The notes: a model not told the origin generated them from the letters alone. Shown: positions 1-8,129, counted from the first letter of the stretch. The stretch: DNA of 12,179 nt from JAGLQQ01 sp043806135 (GCA_043806135.1 JAZDHG010000022.1:1-12179), one strand, 5' to 3'. Program-made: numbers and translations.

Positions 1-117
1 ATTTCTTTGCTTTTGCGTTATATGTTAAAAGGTCACAAAAGCTATTTATTTTCAAGAGCTGATGAGCTCATGAGCCAACAAGAAACTATTTGTGTCCTGG
101 TGTCTTGCGTCTTATGA
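1..117 (+). pseudogene. mfd: Probable end of the N-terminal part of mfd, cut by a stop codon
   Basis: The first frame is open from the window edge to a TGA at 115-117, and it is the same frame as the mfd body that follows. It reads SLLLRYMLKG, then a few residues on FSRADELMSQQ. This fits loosely the part of the UvrB-like domain of Mfd just before the body, where a short helix and a strand lead to a conserved '..aLM..' motif (TLMQR in E. coli). From about position 90 the sequence becomes repeat-like and the match stops. If correct, mfd has been split by an insertion without a frame change, and a further N-terminal part lies left of the window. The match is short and judged by eye, so it could be chance. 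Confidence 0.35.
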
Positions 118-215
118 CTTGAAGCTTTTAATGATTTTCTCATAAGCTATTAGCTATTGGCCACTATGCTTTTAACTTGTATTTGTAATTTGTCACTTGT
201 AACTTTAAATATGTT
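90..215. repeat. Word-repeat insertion (copy A) interrupting mfd
   Basis: The stretch is built of drifting short words: GTGTCTTGCGTCTTATGACTTG-like, then AAGCTATTAGCTATTGGC, then CTTGTATTTGTAATTTGTCACTTGTAAC-like. The middle word matches in type the GGCTAT/ATAGCC word of the insertion inside miaB (9626-9647). Two stops, TGA 115-117 and TAG 151-153, fall in the mfd frame. The edges are approximate: recognisable Mfd sequence resumes at about 215-220. Confidence 0.55.
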
Positions 216-2076
216 CAGAACTTTAAAATTCTACCCCAAGCAGTATATAAATATCGAAAAGACATTAATGCAGTTAGTTGATTTCGGCTACGCGGCTGTC
301 GAAGCTATTGCCGAAAAAGGCGAGTTCGCGCACCGCGGCTCGGTTATCGATATCTATCCCATTAATTATGAAAGCCCTGTGCGTATTGAGATCGATTTCG
401 ATAAAACAGATAAATTGTTTACCTTCTCCCGTGTAACCGGAAAGAAAATATCCGACCAGAGCCCGCTGATAATCCTCCCCTTCAGCTTGGCACCCTCAAA
501 TCTGAAAATAGAACGGCTTTCCATAAATAAATTTGAGGAGCTGGAAAAAAATGATTTTCTAGTGCATATGGACCACGGCATCGGCAAATACTTAGGTCTA
601 AGCACAATAAAAGAAAAAAAACATATAAAAATAGAGTATGCAGACGGCGATAAACTTTATGTGCCCATAGAACAGAAAACTTTATTGCAAAAATATATCG
701 GCTTTACAGGCCATACACCGCGCCTGCACAAACTCGGAGGAAAACTCTGGCAGACAACCAAGGCCAAAACCAAACAAGGCATTACCAGTTTTGCCCTGGA
801 TCTCTTAAATATGCAGGCAAAAAGAAGAGCCCTTTCCGGCTTTGCCTTTTCGGCTGATGCCGACTGGCAAAAAGATTTTGAAAAAACCTTTCCATACCAG
901 GAGACAGTTGATCAGAAAAAAGCCTGGCTTGAGGCAAAAAACGATATGCAAACCGCACGCCCCATGGACAGGCTTCTTTGCGGCGATGTCGGATACGGTA
1001 AAACCGAAGTTGCCTTCCGCGCCGCTTTTAAAGCGGTTATGGATAATAAACAGGTGGCCATGCTTGTGCCCACAACCATTCTTGCCGAACAGCATTATCA
1101 TAACTTAAAAGAGCGCGTTAAGGATTTTCCGGTTGCAGTACAAATGCTCAGCCGCTTTAAAACTGCCTCCGAGCAGGACAAGATAATAGAACAGCTGAGT
1201 ATGGGAAAAATCGATATTGTCATCGGCACGCACAGGCTGCTCTCAGAAGATGTCCGCTTTAATAACCTCGGGCTTGTGATCATCGACGAGGAACAGCGTT
1301 TCGGCGTAAAAGCAAAAGAAAAACTAAAACATATAAGAGAGCTGGTGGATGTGCTGACTTTAACAGCTACTCCTATTCCCCGCACCCTTTATATGTCTCT
1401 CTTGGGGGTCAAGGACATGTCCACGATCAATACTCCGCCGGAAAAACGCAGGCCTATTGAGACTTTTGTCTGCGTTTTCGATGATGAGCTGCTGAAAAAC
1501 GCGATTAATAACGAGCTTGAACGCAACGGACAGGTATTTTTCATCCATAACCGGATCCAGGACATTGAAGATATGTACGAACGCATAAGCCATCTTGTTC
1601 CTGAAGCAAATATCGCCATCGGACACGGCCGCTTGCATGAAAAAGACCTTGAGCAGGTAATGATCGACTTCATTGCACGTAAAATCGATATCCTTGTTTC
1701 CACGACCATTGTCGAATCAGGCCTGGATATCCCTAACGCCAATACCCTGATCGTCAATAACGCGCACAATTTCGGGCTGGCTGATTTGTACCAGCTGCGC
1801 GGCAGGGTCGGAAGACTGGATAAGCAGGCTTATGCCTATTTTCTCACGCCAAAACATGCCACTTTTAATCCCGAGGCAAAACGGCGTTTAAAATCCATAC
1901 GCAGGTTCACGGCCCTCGGCTCAGGATTCAAGATCGCCATGGAAGATCTGGAAATACGCGGCGCGGGAAATCTGCTGGGCGAGCAGCAGCACGGGTTTAT
2001 CATGGCCGTAGGTTTCGACCTGTACTGCCAACTTCTTAACCAGGCCATCGAAAGCCTGAAAGAAAACCTCGATTGA
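157..2076 (+). CDS. mfd: Transcription-repair coupling factor Mfd, RID plus translocase part, truncated at both ends
   Basis: Mfd is the DNA translocase that removes stalled RNA polymerase and recruits UvrA. Recognisable sequence begins near residue 21. Residues 30-110 are the end of the UvrB-like module (GEFAHRG, IDIYP). Residues 133-185 are the RNA-polymerase-interacting domain (HMDHGIGKYLGL, YADGDKLYVP). The superfamily 2 translocase follows: Walker A GDVGYGKT 276-283, DEEQ 377-380, TATPIPRT 403-410, QLRGRVGR 546-553, and the TRG-like region to about 610. Only about 25 residues separate the UvrB-like part from the RID, so D2/D3 are absent. The protein ends at 639, where D7 normally starts, against about 1,000-1,150 for the family. 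The TTG at 157 is merely the first start after an in-frame TAG; ATG at 166 or 211 are alternatives, none with a clear ribosome site. The translocase is certain; whether this is a working protein or half of a broken gene is not. Confidence 0.9.
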   Translation: MATMLLTCICNLSLVTLNMFRTLKFYPKQYINIEKTLMQLVDFGYAAVEAIAEKGEFAHRGSVIDIYPINYESPVRIEIDFDKTDKLFTFSRVTGKKISDQSPLIILPFSLAPSNLKIERLSINKFEELEKNDFLVHMDHGIGKYLGLSTIKEKKHIKIEYADGDKLYVPIEQKTLLQKYIGFTGHTPRLHKLGGKLWQTTKAKTKQGITSFALDLLNMQAKRRALSGFAFSADADWQKDFEKTFPYQETVDQKKAWLEAKNDMQTARPMDRLLCGDVGYGKTEVAFRAAFKAVMDNKQVAMLVPTTILAEQHYHNLKERVKDFPVAVQMLSRFKTASEQDKIIEQLSMGKIDIVIGTHRLLSEDVRFNNLGLVIIDEEQRFGVKAKEKLKHIRELVDVLTLTATPIPRTLYMSLLGVKDMSTINTPPEKRRPIETFVCVFDDELLKNAINNELERNGQVFFIHNRIQDIEDMYERISHLVPEANIAIGHGRLHEKDLEQVMIDFIARKIDILVSTTIVESGLDIPNANTLIVNNAHNFGLADLYQLRGRVGRLDKQAYAYFLTPKHATFNPEAKRRLKSIRRFTALGSGFKIAMEDLEIRGAGNLLGEQQHGFIMAVGFDLYCQLLNQAIESLKENLD

Positions 2077-2089
2077 ATTTATTTGTCTC

Positions 2090-2118
2090 TTGAATTATGC
2101 ACACTCATATGTTATTAT
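2090..2118 (+). promoter_or_regulatory. Possible sigma70-type promoter for the surA-like/pdxA/rsmA operon
   Basis: TTGAAT (2090-2095), a 17-base spacer and TATTAT (2113-2118) lie in the AT-rich 82-base gap after mfd. An overlapping TATAAT is at 2116-2121. The start codon is about 40 bases downstream. AT-rich gaps often give chance matches, so support is moderate. Confidence 0.4.
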
Positions 2119-2158
2119 AATATTTCATATAACCTCATTTTTAAAAGGACTAATACTA

Positions 2159-3139
2159 ATGAAACGAATTTTTACTTTTCTTGGCGCCCTTATTTTATAT
2201 TTATTATTTTGTTTTCCAACTGCTGCACAAGAAGCACAAGAGAAATTTACGCAGCAGATCCTTGCCGTTGTTAACGGCGAGCCGATCACTCAACTGGATG
2301 TTGACGAGGTCCTTACCCCGATATATCAGCAGTATAAAAACACCTATTCCGGCAAAGAACTTGAAGCAAAACTGGAGGTTGCCCGCACGGATATTCTTAA
2401 CCAGATGATCGGGGACAAACTCATATTGCAGGAAGCAAAGAAAAAAGAACTGACGGTTGATCCAAAGGAAGTCGATAAACTTATTACTGAGCTCAAAGGT
2501 AATTTCCAGACATTAGAAGAGTTTGATAAAGTTCTCAAGGAACAAAAAGTAAGTTTAATTGACCTGAGAAAACGTTATGAACAGCAGCTTTTGATCAAGA
2601 AAGCCGTGGGACGCGAAGTGCTGTCTAAAATAGTAATATCCCCTGCCGAGATCTCAAACTACTATGAAAAAAACAAGGAAACATTCACCGTACAAAAACA
2701 GATACGTTTAAGAAATATATTTCTCAGTGTTCAAAATAACGAAGAAGAAATATTGCAAAAAGCAAATAACATTTACGAGCAGCTGCAAAAAGGAACACCC
2801 TTTATTGAACTTGTAGAAAAATACAGCGAGGCCCCGAATGTGGTGGATTCCGGAGACATGGGATTTATAAAGCACGGGTCTTTCCGACAAGAGATCGAAG
2901 ACATTGTATTCAATACGAAAGTCGACGATTTCACAAAACCCTTAAAAACATCTTCCGGCTATTATATATTTAAAGTAATCGAAAAAAAAGAAGCCTCTAT
3001 ACCTGCGCTGGAAAATGTACAGGAAAAAATACACAATCAGCTTTTCGGCAAAGCCGTAGAGAAAAAAATAAAAGAATGGGTAAATGAACTTAAAAAATCT
3101 GCTCTTATCGAGGTGAAGAAAAATGAAAAAGAAAAATAA
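2159..3139 (+). CDS. SurA/PrsA-like secreted parvulin-type peptidyl-prolyl isomerase
   Basis: This is a 326-residue periplasmic foldase/chaperone expected to isomerise Xaa-Pro bonds and assist outer-membrane or secreted proteins. Residues 1-23 form a signal peptide (MKRIFTFLGA, hydrophobic core, TAAQ). Residues 30-170 are a helical SurA-type N-terminal chaperone domain (AVVNGEPIT, QMIGDKLILQEAKK). Residues 179-276 are one parvulin domain (IRLRNIFLS, YSEAP, GDMGFIKHG, SSGYYIFKV). A charged helical tail follows. It has one isomerase domain, where E. coli SurA has two, so it is closer to PrsA in layout; its position before pdxA and rsmA argues for the SurA role. The ATG at 2159 is preferred over the upstream TTG at 2090 because it has AAAAGGA at 2143-2149 and begins a clean signal peptide. 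The end overlaps pdxA by 17 bases. Confidence 0.9.
   Translation: MKRIFTFLGALILYLLFCFPTAAQEAQEKFTQQILAVVNGEPITQLDVDEVLTPIYQQYKNTYSGKELEAKLEVARTDILNQMIGDKLILQEAKKKELTVDPKEVDKLITELKGNFQTLEEFDKVLKEQKVSLIDLRKRYEQQLLIKKAVGREVLSKIVISPAEISNYYEKNKETFTVQKQIRLRNIFLSVQNNEEEILQKANNIYEQLQKGTPFIELVEKYSEAPNVVDSGDMGFIKHGSFRQEIEDIVFNTKVDDFTKPLKTSSGYYIFKVIEKKEASIPALENVQEKIHNQLFGKAVEKKIKEWVNELKKSALIEVKKNEKEK
3110..3116 (+). promoter_or_regulatory. Ribosome binding site of pdxA
   Basis: GAGGTGA lies 6 bases before the ATG at 3123 and inside the end of the preceding gene. It fixes the pdxA start and suggests coupled translation. Confidence 0.7.
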
Positions 3140-4184
3140 AGTTAAAATCGGAATTACTTTAGGTGATCCGGCCGGCATCGGAACGGAAATAACATTAAAA
3201 GCCCTGCATGATAAAAAGATCAGAGAGGCAGCTTCTTTCCTGCTTATCGGTGATTACGGAGTGGCTACGCACACCCAAAGACAACTGGGAATGAAAGCGT
3301 TTAATTATCACATACTCGGAGATATCGGCAAACTCAGATTAAGCGAAGAGTTAATCAATTTTATCAATCTGGGAAATATCACCTATTCTATACCATACGG
3401 AAAAGTAGATGCACGCTGCGGTAAAGCAGCGTATGAATATATCAACATGGCCTGCCTGCTACTCCGCTCCCGCAACTCACTTGACGCGCTGGTAACCGCT
3501 CCGATCAATAAGGAATCTCTAAACCTTGCCGGTTATAAATTCCAGGGGCATACGCAGATCCTGGCGCAGCGTTTTAAATCGCGTTATGTGCGTATGATGT
3601 TTTCCGCGGACAAACTGAAAGTTGTACTTGTGACCATACATATTCCGCTAAAGAACGTTTCTGCCCTTATCACAAAAAAAGAGGTCCAGGATACGATTTT
3701 CGCCGTGAACAGAACAATGAACATATATTTCAATATGAAAAAACCGCGTATTGCCGTTTGCGGTTTAAACCCTCACGCCGGTGAAGACGGTTTATTCGGC
3801 AGTGAAGAAAAAGAGCATATCATTCCGGCCATAAAAAAAGCCCGTGCGCAAAAAGTAAAAGTTGACGGGCCTTTCCCGGCCGATAGTTTATTCTGGAAAG
3901 CCAGGCAGGGTGAATACGATGTAGTTATCGCCATGTACCATGATCAGGCGTGTATTCCTTTCAAAACATTATATTTTGACAAAGGCGTAAACACTACTTT
4001 AGGATTGCCTTTTATCCGCACGTCTCCTGACCATGGCACGGCTTTTGACATTGCCGGCAGAAATCAGGCTGACCCGTCCGCCATGAAGGAAGCGATCAAA
4101 TTGGCGATCGAAATGGCCTCCAATATGCCCCGAAAGCGCAGAAAAAAAAGAGTTTATGTGCCGCACAATGAATCATCTGAGTGA
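3123..4184 (+). CDS. pdxA: 4-hydroxythreonine-4-phosphate dehydrogenase
   Basis: PdxA oxidises 4-phosphohydroxy-L-threonine with NAD(P); the product decarboxylates to 3-amino-1-hydroxyacetone phosphate, which PdxJ joins to deoxyxylulose phosphate to make pyridoxine phosphate. The 353 residues fit the family (about 330). Visible motifs are GDPAGIGTEI (14-23), APINKESLN with GHTQ (126-144), CGLNPHAGEDG (213-223), GPFPADSLF (249-257), YHDQA (272-276) and GLPFIRTSPDHGTAFDIAG (294-312). The three metal-binding histidines of the family match His143, His218 and His273. The last 20 residues are basic (RKRRKKR) and extend past the usual end. The gene overlaps its neighbours on both sides and is clearly co-transcribed with them. 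PdxA2-type dehydrogenases of four-carbon acid phosphates are close relatives, but the surA-pdxA-ksgA setting favours true PdxA. Confidence 0.95.
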   Translation: MKKKNKVKIGITLGDPAGIGTEITLKALHDKKIREAASFLLIGDYGVATHTQRQLGMKAFNYHILGDIGKLRLSEELINFINLGNITYSIPYGKVDARCGKAAYEYINMACLLLRSRNSLDALVTAPINKESLNLAGYKFQGHTQILAQRFKSRYVRMMFSADKLKVVLVTIHIPLKNVSALITKKEVQDTIFAVNRTMNIYFNMKKPRIAVCGLNPHAGEDGLFGSEEKEHIIPAIKKARAQKVKVDGPFPADSLFWKARQGEYDVVIAMYHDQACIPFKTLYFDKGVNTTLGLPFIRTSPDHGTAFDIAGRNQADPSAMKEAIKLAIEMASNMPRKRRKKRVYVPHNESSE

Positions 4185-4989
4185 ATATAAGGTCCGCGCA
4201 AAAAAAAGACTGGGACAGAACTTCTTGAGCAATGAACAGGCGCTTGGATCAATAACCCGCACGGCAGACCTTAGTATTTCAGATTGCGTTCTGGAAATAG
4301 GCGCAGGAATCGGAAATCTGAGTTCCCTGATCGCCCCGCGGATAGGCGAGTTTTATGCGCTGGAAAAAGATATTTCTTTCAGAAAGATCCTGAACAAAGA
4401 ATTAAGCGGCTTTGAAAATACTACTATCATATTCTCTGATATTCTTAAATTTGACCTGGGCAGTATTTTCAGCGGCAGAAAGATAAAGGTGATCGGCAAC
4501 CTTCCCTACTATATTACCTCGCCCATTCTCCTGCATCTGCTCGATCAAAGGAAGTACATAGAAAGCATTGTGATCACGGTTCAAAAAGAAGTTGCCGAGC
4601 GCATTGTTGCCGCACCCGGAAGCAAAGATTATGGAAGACTGTCCTGTTTACTGCAATACCATACAAACGCAAAATTAATTGAGATTTTTCCCAAACATTT
4701 TTTCATACCGCGGCCTGAGGTTGATTCAGCGCTTATCAAAATGGAGATCCTTGATAAACCGTCCGTTAAAGTTAAAGATGAGAAAATATTTTTTAAGGTT
4801 ATCAAGGCTATTTTCCTGCAAAGAAGAAAAACCCTGCTCAACGGCTTATCAAATGCCGGATGGAACTTAAGCAAAAAAGACATTGAAGTTATTCTGGAAA
4901 ATCTGGATATCGCACCTTCTATCCGGGGAGAAAAACTGTCGCTTTCGGAGATAGGAAGAATATCTGATGCACTCTGTAGAATTATATAA
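4156..4989 (+). CDS. rsmA: 16S rRNA (adenine1518-N6/adenine1519-N6)-dimethyltransferase
   Basis: RsmA (KsgA) places four methyl groups, from S-adenosylmethionine, on two adjacent adenines in the helix 45 loop of 16S rRNA during late small-subunit assembly. The 277 residues match the family length. Visible motifs are KKRLGQNFL (16-24), the SAM-binding VLEIGAGIGNL (45-55), the acidic ribose-binding EKD (70-72), SDILKFD (94-100), the catalytic NLPYY (115-119), VQKEVAERI (142-150), FFIPRPEVDSALIKM (182-196) and FLQRRKTLLNGLS (220-232). The start is unsettled: ATG 4156 and ATG 4168 both overlap the end of pdxA and neither has a clear ribosome site, as expected if translation is coupled. The gene ends the plus-strand run. 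The 57 bases before the convergent minus-strand gene hold no hairpin terminator I can see. Confidence 0.96.
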   Translation: MCRTMNHLSEYKVRAKKRLGQNFLSNEQALGSITRTADLSISDCVLEIGAGIGNLSSLIAPRIGEFYALEKDISFRKILNKELSGFENTTIIFSDILKFDLGSIFSGRKIKVIGNLPYYITSPILLHLLDQRKYIESIVITVQKEVAERIVAAPGSKDYGRLSCLLQYHTNAKLIEIFPKHFFIPRPEVDSALIKMEILDKPSVKVKDEKIFFKVIKAIFLQRRKTLLNGLSNAGWNLSKKDIEVILENLDIAPSIRGEKLSLSEIGRISDALCRII

Positions 4990-5046
4990 CCAGCATTGAT
5001 ATTAGATTATTATTATTTTACTTTCTGTCTTATGTTAAATCGTTAT

Positions 5047-6945
5047 TCATATTCCCTGATAAATAATCTCCGTATCATCCAGTCGTCCGCATTGCAAAGG
5101 GACATCATACCGCCCGATATTTGAAGGTATCCTGTCATTTGTGTAGATACCCCCCAAACATCCTATCAGCCCTTTTAGAGCAGCCATTGAACTCACCGGC
5201 TCTTTTAGCACGATTAATTTATCCGGCATTAATCCATTGTCTATGAGCTTTGCGATTGTTTTTGGAGCTTTATTTATGATAATACGTCCATCCGGCAGCT
5301 GAATGAAGTTAGCAGGATTGAGATATTCCTCTTCTTTTTCAACGACAACTATTCTCACATTATACTCTCTCTTGAGTTTATCAAGAAAAGTTCTTGAGTC
5401 CTCTCTCATCTGTAATTCAGCATAATACCGAGGATCAATAATGAGTATCGGTTTACCGTGATAAGTGATCTCGGGAGGTATTCTTTCTATTACGCAATCG
5501 ATGTGAGAAGTCCCTATCAAAACATCCTCGCCATTTTTAAGTTTGTAAGTAACAAACCCTATGGGTAAAAGAGTTATGTCTATATCCGGAAACTTTTTAC
5601 TCAGAGGGACCACTACTGTACTGAGACTTTCCGATAAAACCAACAAGGGATTCTTGCCCGGAAAGATAACTGTTTCTCCCCGGACAGGAAAGCTTTCTTC
5701 AGCAAAAGCATAAGGGATATACCCCTTATGCATAGGTATCAGAACGCTGCCGTCTTTGCTCCATAAAGCCAATTTATTATCTTTCCTATTTACCATCATA
5801 AGACCGTTTTTGGAACGGTAAAAATTTATATTATTTTCCGCAAGTACATTCAATATCTTCCGCACATCGGGATGCTCTTCATTATCACCCAATATCCTGC
5901 CTGATTTTTCCAGCAATTCCTCCGATTCTTTTGCTCCCAGATAACGTACCGCAATATCTGGATTTTTCCAATAAGAAACCCCTTCCCTTTTATTCCAAGC
6001 TTTATATGCTCCTCTAATCCTTTTATACTGCTTTAAATAAACATCTTCGTTTATTGACACTCTCACATCTCCAAGCACAAATGTCCTTCCTGCGCTGCGA
6101 TTGCGGATTTTCTCAGCTGCCGAAGACAGAAAAAGCCAGTGAAAATACTCAGCATTATCTCCAAACCCTTCCCTCTCCTGCATTTCATCAGATTTTGTAC
6201 GTTTTATGATTTTAATCTTATTTGTTACATCCTGGATCCTTTTAATGTCACCGACCCCGGCGATATATCCCAAAGATACAATAGCTTCCTGGGCCGCCAT
6301 ATTTTGCTCGCAAGCGCTGAACTCCATCAGTGCCTCTACGGCTCTTCTGTCTTCATAAAAACCCAGACTTCTGCTAGCCCGTTTTTTTATAATAACATCG
6401 CTATTTTCATCTCTGATGATCTGAATCAGAAAAAGCATTGCTTCCTCTGATTCGCTTGTCCCCAACGCTTCTATAACTGCAAAGCAAACATCCCTAAACC
6501 TCATCTCATCTTTATTTTCATTATAAAGTTTAATAAACCTGCCCACCGACTTTTTACTTTTTATGCCTTCCAGCGCTTTTATTACTGCTGAAAGTAATCT
6601 CGCTTTGTCGCTTTCAAGCAATTCTATCAAGATCTCCTCTGCTTCAATAATATTTTCACGCATTACCTCTTCTGCAGCGTCTCTTGCCTGCACCCAGTTA
6701 CTGCTTTTAAGCTTTTTAAGAATAGTATGGCGCTTTATCGAAAAAAACGAATCCTGGAAAGCATTTGCATTTAAGGTGACTTCCGGAGATAGGTTGGAAT
6801 GTTCAATTGAAAACAAATGCCCGAAAATATTGTCATTTGCCCAAGCAAAGTTTGTAATTAATAGTAACCCTAAAATTAAGAAAACTATTTTCTTTTTAAC
6901 CATACTGTTCCATTGACTAATTCTGCATTGCTTATTTAACTTCAT
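5047..6945 (-). CDS. Secreted HEAT-repeat protein with a pentein-like (guanidino-modifying) C-terminal half
   Basis: The protein has 632 residues. A signal peptide occurs at MVKKKIVFLILGLLLITNF, ending AWA at about residue 36. It suits a start at Met15 (6903) as well as Met1 (6945), so the true start is uncertain. Residues about 75-245 are paired helices typical of HEAT repeats, a scaffold for protein contacts. Residues 285-370 are unassigned. From about 370 to the end, alternating strands and helices look like the arginine-deiminase/amidinotransferase fold: GTSHIDCV at 478-485 resembles the conserved histidine-aspartate motif. The run from NPANFIQLPDGR (543-554) through the segment around 556-571 to GLIGCLGG (592-599) follows the usual last repeat, which carries the catalytic cysteine (Cys596 here). 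The His before that cysteine is Gly. HEAT and export are well supported. The enzyme fold is my inference, and activity is unproven. Confidence 0.7.
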   Translation of the reverse strand: MKLNKQCRISQWNSMVKKKIVFLILGLLLITNFAWANDNIFGHLFSIEHSNLSPEVTLNANAFQDSFFSIKRHTILKKLKSSNWVQARDAAEEVMRENIIEAEEILIELLESDKARLLSAVIKALEGIKSKKSVGRFIKLYNENKDEMRFRDVCFAVIEALGTSESEEAMLFLIQIIRDENSDVIIKKRASRSLGFYEDRRAVEALMEFSACEQNMAAQEAIVSLGYIAGVGDIKRIQDVTNKIKIIKRTKSDEMQEREGFGDNAEYFHWLFLSSAAEKIRNRSAGRTFVLGDVRVSINEDVYLKQYKRIRGAYKAWNKREGVSYWKNPDIAVRYLGAKESEELLEKSGRILGDNEEHPDVRKILNVLAENNINFYRSKNGLMMVNRKDNKLALWSKDGSVLIPMHKGYIPYAFAEESFPVRGETVIFPGKNPLLVLSESLSTVVVPLSKKFPDIDITLLPIGFVTYKLKNGEDVLIGTSHIDCVIERIPPEITYHGKPILIIDPRYYAELQMREDSRTFLDKLKREYNVRIVVVEKEEEYLNPANFIQLPDGRIIINKAPKTIAKLIDNGLMPDKLIVLKEPVSSMAALKGLIGCLGGIYTNDRIPSNIGRYDVPLQCGRLDDTEIIYQGI

Positions 6946-7036
6946 ACCGCCTGCTCTATCAAAACAGCATAATTTTCTGCTTTAAGATCTTTTTATTGCA
7001 TCTGCTACATTAACACCTGAATTTACAACTAGTTCC

Positions 7037-7052
7037 GTCATAAAATAATGAC
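7037..7052. repeat. Small inverted repeat in the leader of the HEAT-repeat gene
   Basis: GTCAT and ATGAC flank the six bases AAAATA. The repeat sits 10-25 bases downstream of the expected transcription start of the minus-strand promoter at 7069-7097, a suitable place for an operator. A five-base match is weak and could be chance. Confidence 0.25.
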
Positions 7053-7068
7053 TGAACAAAGGCTTAAA

Positions 7069-7097
7069 AGTATACCATGGAATTTCTCATTTTGCAA
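7069..7097 (-). promoter_or_regulatory. Sigma70-type promoter for the HEAT-repeat gene
   Basis: On the minus strand, TTGCAA (7092-7097), a spacer of exactly 17 bases and TATACT (7069-7074) form a good consensus promoter. It would start transcription near 7062 and leave a leader of about 117 bases before the start at 6945. It lies in the 249-base gap between miaA and the HEAT-repeat gene, which otherwise holds only AT-rich DNA and no gene or terminator that I can recognise. Confidence 0.6.
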
Positions 7098-7194
7098 AAA
7101 ATTTTGGGTATTTTCATGTAAAGTAACATATTGAAAATAAATAAGATATGATACTGATAACAGCTTCTTTGAATTTTTAATGAACCTGAAGGAT

Positions 7195-8121
7195 CTAAAT
7201 CTCTAATAAGGAAAAGATTTTTAAAGCTATTGCAGAAGCCGAATCTGGCAATTCGGCCTTGATCCAAACTATATCTTTTTCCGCTCTGAACCAGGTAAGC
7301 TGGCGTTTGGCAAAATGCCGTGTATCGCGTTTGATCAGCTCTTTGGCCTTATCAAGCGAGCATTCTTTATTAAGATACGCTTTGATCTGTTTTATACCCA
7401 GCGCCTGAATCGCTGTAGGGCTTAACGGCAGGTCTATCAATTTTTTCACTTCATCCACCAAGCCGAGTTTAAACATTTTATCTACTCTAAGCTCAATACG
7501 TTCATAGAGCTCTTTGCGGACTCTTTCAATGGCAAATATTTTAAAATCATAATTCTTATCAAAACCTTCAATTTCTGTTTTAAGCTCAGAAATAGTCCGG
7601 CGGCTTATCTCAAATACTTCAAGCGCACGGATAACACGGCGCATATCATTAGGATGGATTTTTTCCGCGGCTTTAGCATCAACAGCCTTTAACCTTTCAT
7701 AAAGATAGTCGTTTCCCCTGTGTTTGGCTTCTTGAGCCAATTCCTTGCGCAGCTGTTCATCTTTACTGTTATCTGAGAAAAGTCCCCTGGTCAAAGCTTT
7801 TACATACAAGCCTGTACCGCCGACAAGCAGCGGTATTTTTTTGCGTCTTATTATCTCTTCAATGATCTGGAGCGCTTTTGCGCGAAAAATCGCCGCGCTA
7901 TATTTTCCCGTCGGCTCTAAAATATCGATCAAATGATGCGGTACTTTTTTTTGCTCATGGAGAGTCGGCTTTGCGCTCAGGATATCCATGCCCCGATAGA
8001 CCTGCATGGAATCAGCGGAAATAATTTCCGCATTGATCTGCTCAGCAAGCTTCTCAGCAACGCTTGATTTTCCGCTTGCCGTAGGCCCGACTAAAAATAC
8101 AACCAATGGTTTATCTTTCAT
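7195..8121 (-). CDS. miaA: tRNA dimethylallyltransferase
   Basis: MiaA transfers the dimethylallyl group of dimethylallyl diphosphate to N6 of adenosine 37 in tRNAs that read codons starting with U. MiaB then methylthiolates the product. The 308 residues are the usual length. Visible motifs are the P-loop GPTASGKS (12-19), ISADSMQVYRGMDILSAKP (34-52) with the catalytic aspartate Asp37, VPHHLID (60-66), LLVGGTGLYVKAL (98-110), IHPNDMRRVIRALEV (155-169), IQALGIKQI (238-246) and DTRHFAKRQLTWFR (266-279). The ATG at 8121 begins a natural N-terminus (MKDKPLVVFLVGPTASGKS). Its ribosome site is weak (GAG 9 bases before). The 34-base gap from the preceding TPR-SPOR gene consists mostly of a word-repeat. 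It is probably co-transcribed with miaB and the SPOR gene. Confidence 0.97.
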   Translation of the reverse strand: MKDKPLVVFLVGPTASGKSSVAEKLAEQINAEIISADSMQVYRGMDILSAKPTLHEQKKVPHHLIDILEPTGKYSAAIFRAKALQIIEEIIRRKKIPLLVGGTGLYVKALTRGLFSDNSKDEQLRKELAQEAKHRGNDYLYERLKAVDAKAAEKIHPNDMRRVIRALEVFEISRRTISELKTEIEGFDKNYDFKIFAIERVRKELYERIELRVDKMFKLGLVDEVKKLIDLPLSPTAIQALGIKQIKAYLNKECSLDKAKELIKRDTRHFAKRQLTWFRAEKDIVWIKAELPDSASAIALKIFSLLEI

Positions 8122-8129
8122 TTATATTA

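Noticed and set aside
1389..1769. 126-residue minus-strand open frame inside mfd
   Set aside because: Shadow of the strongly conserved helicase motifs; no start signal or recognisable domain.
2090..2158. Longer start (TTG 2090) for the SurA-like protein
   Set aside because: It overlaps the likely promoter, lacks a ribosome site and would bury the signal peptide; ATG 2159 has AAAAGGA upstream.
4990..5046. Bidirectional terminator between the convergent rsmA and HEAT-repeat genes
   Set aside because: The sequence is AT-rich, but I could find no stem followed by a T-run on either strand.
6563..6916. 117-residue plus-strand open frame opposite the HEAT-repeat gene
   Set aside because: It is serine/isoleucine-rich, as expected for an antisense shadow, and the opposite frame has a signal peptide and helical repeats.
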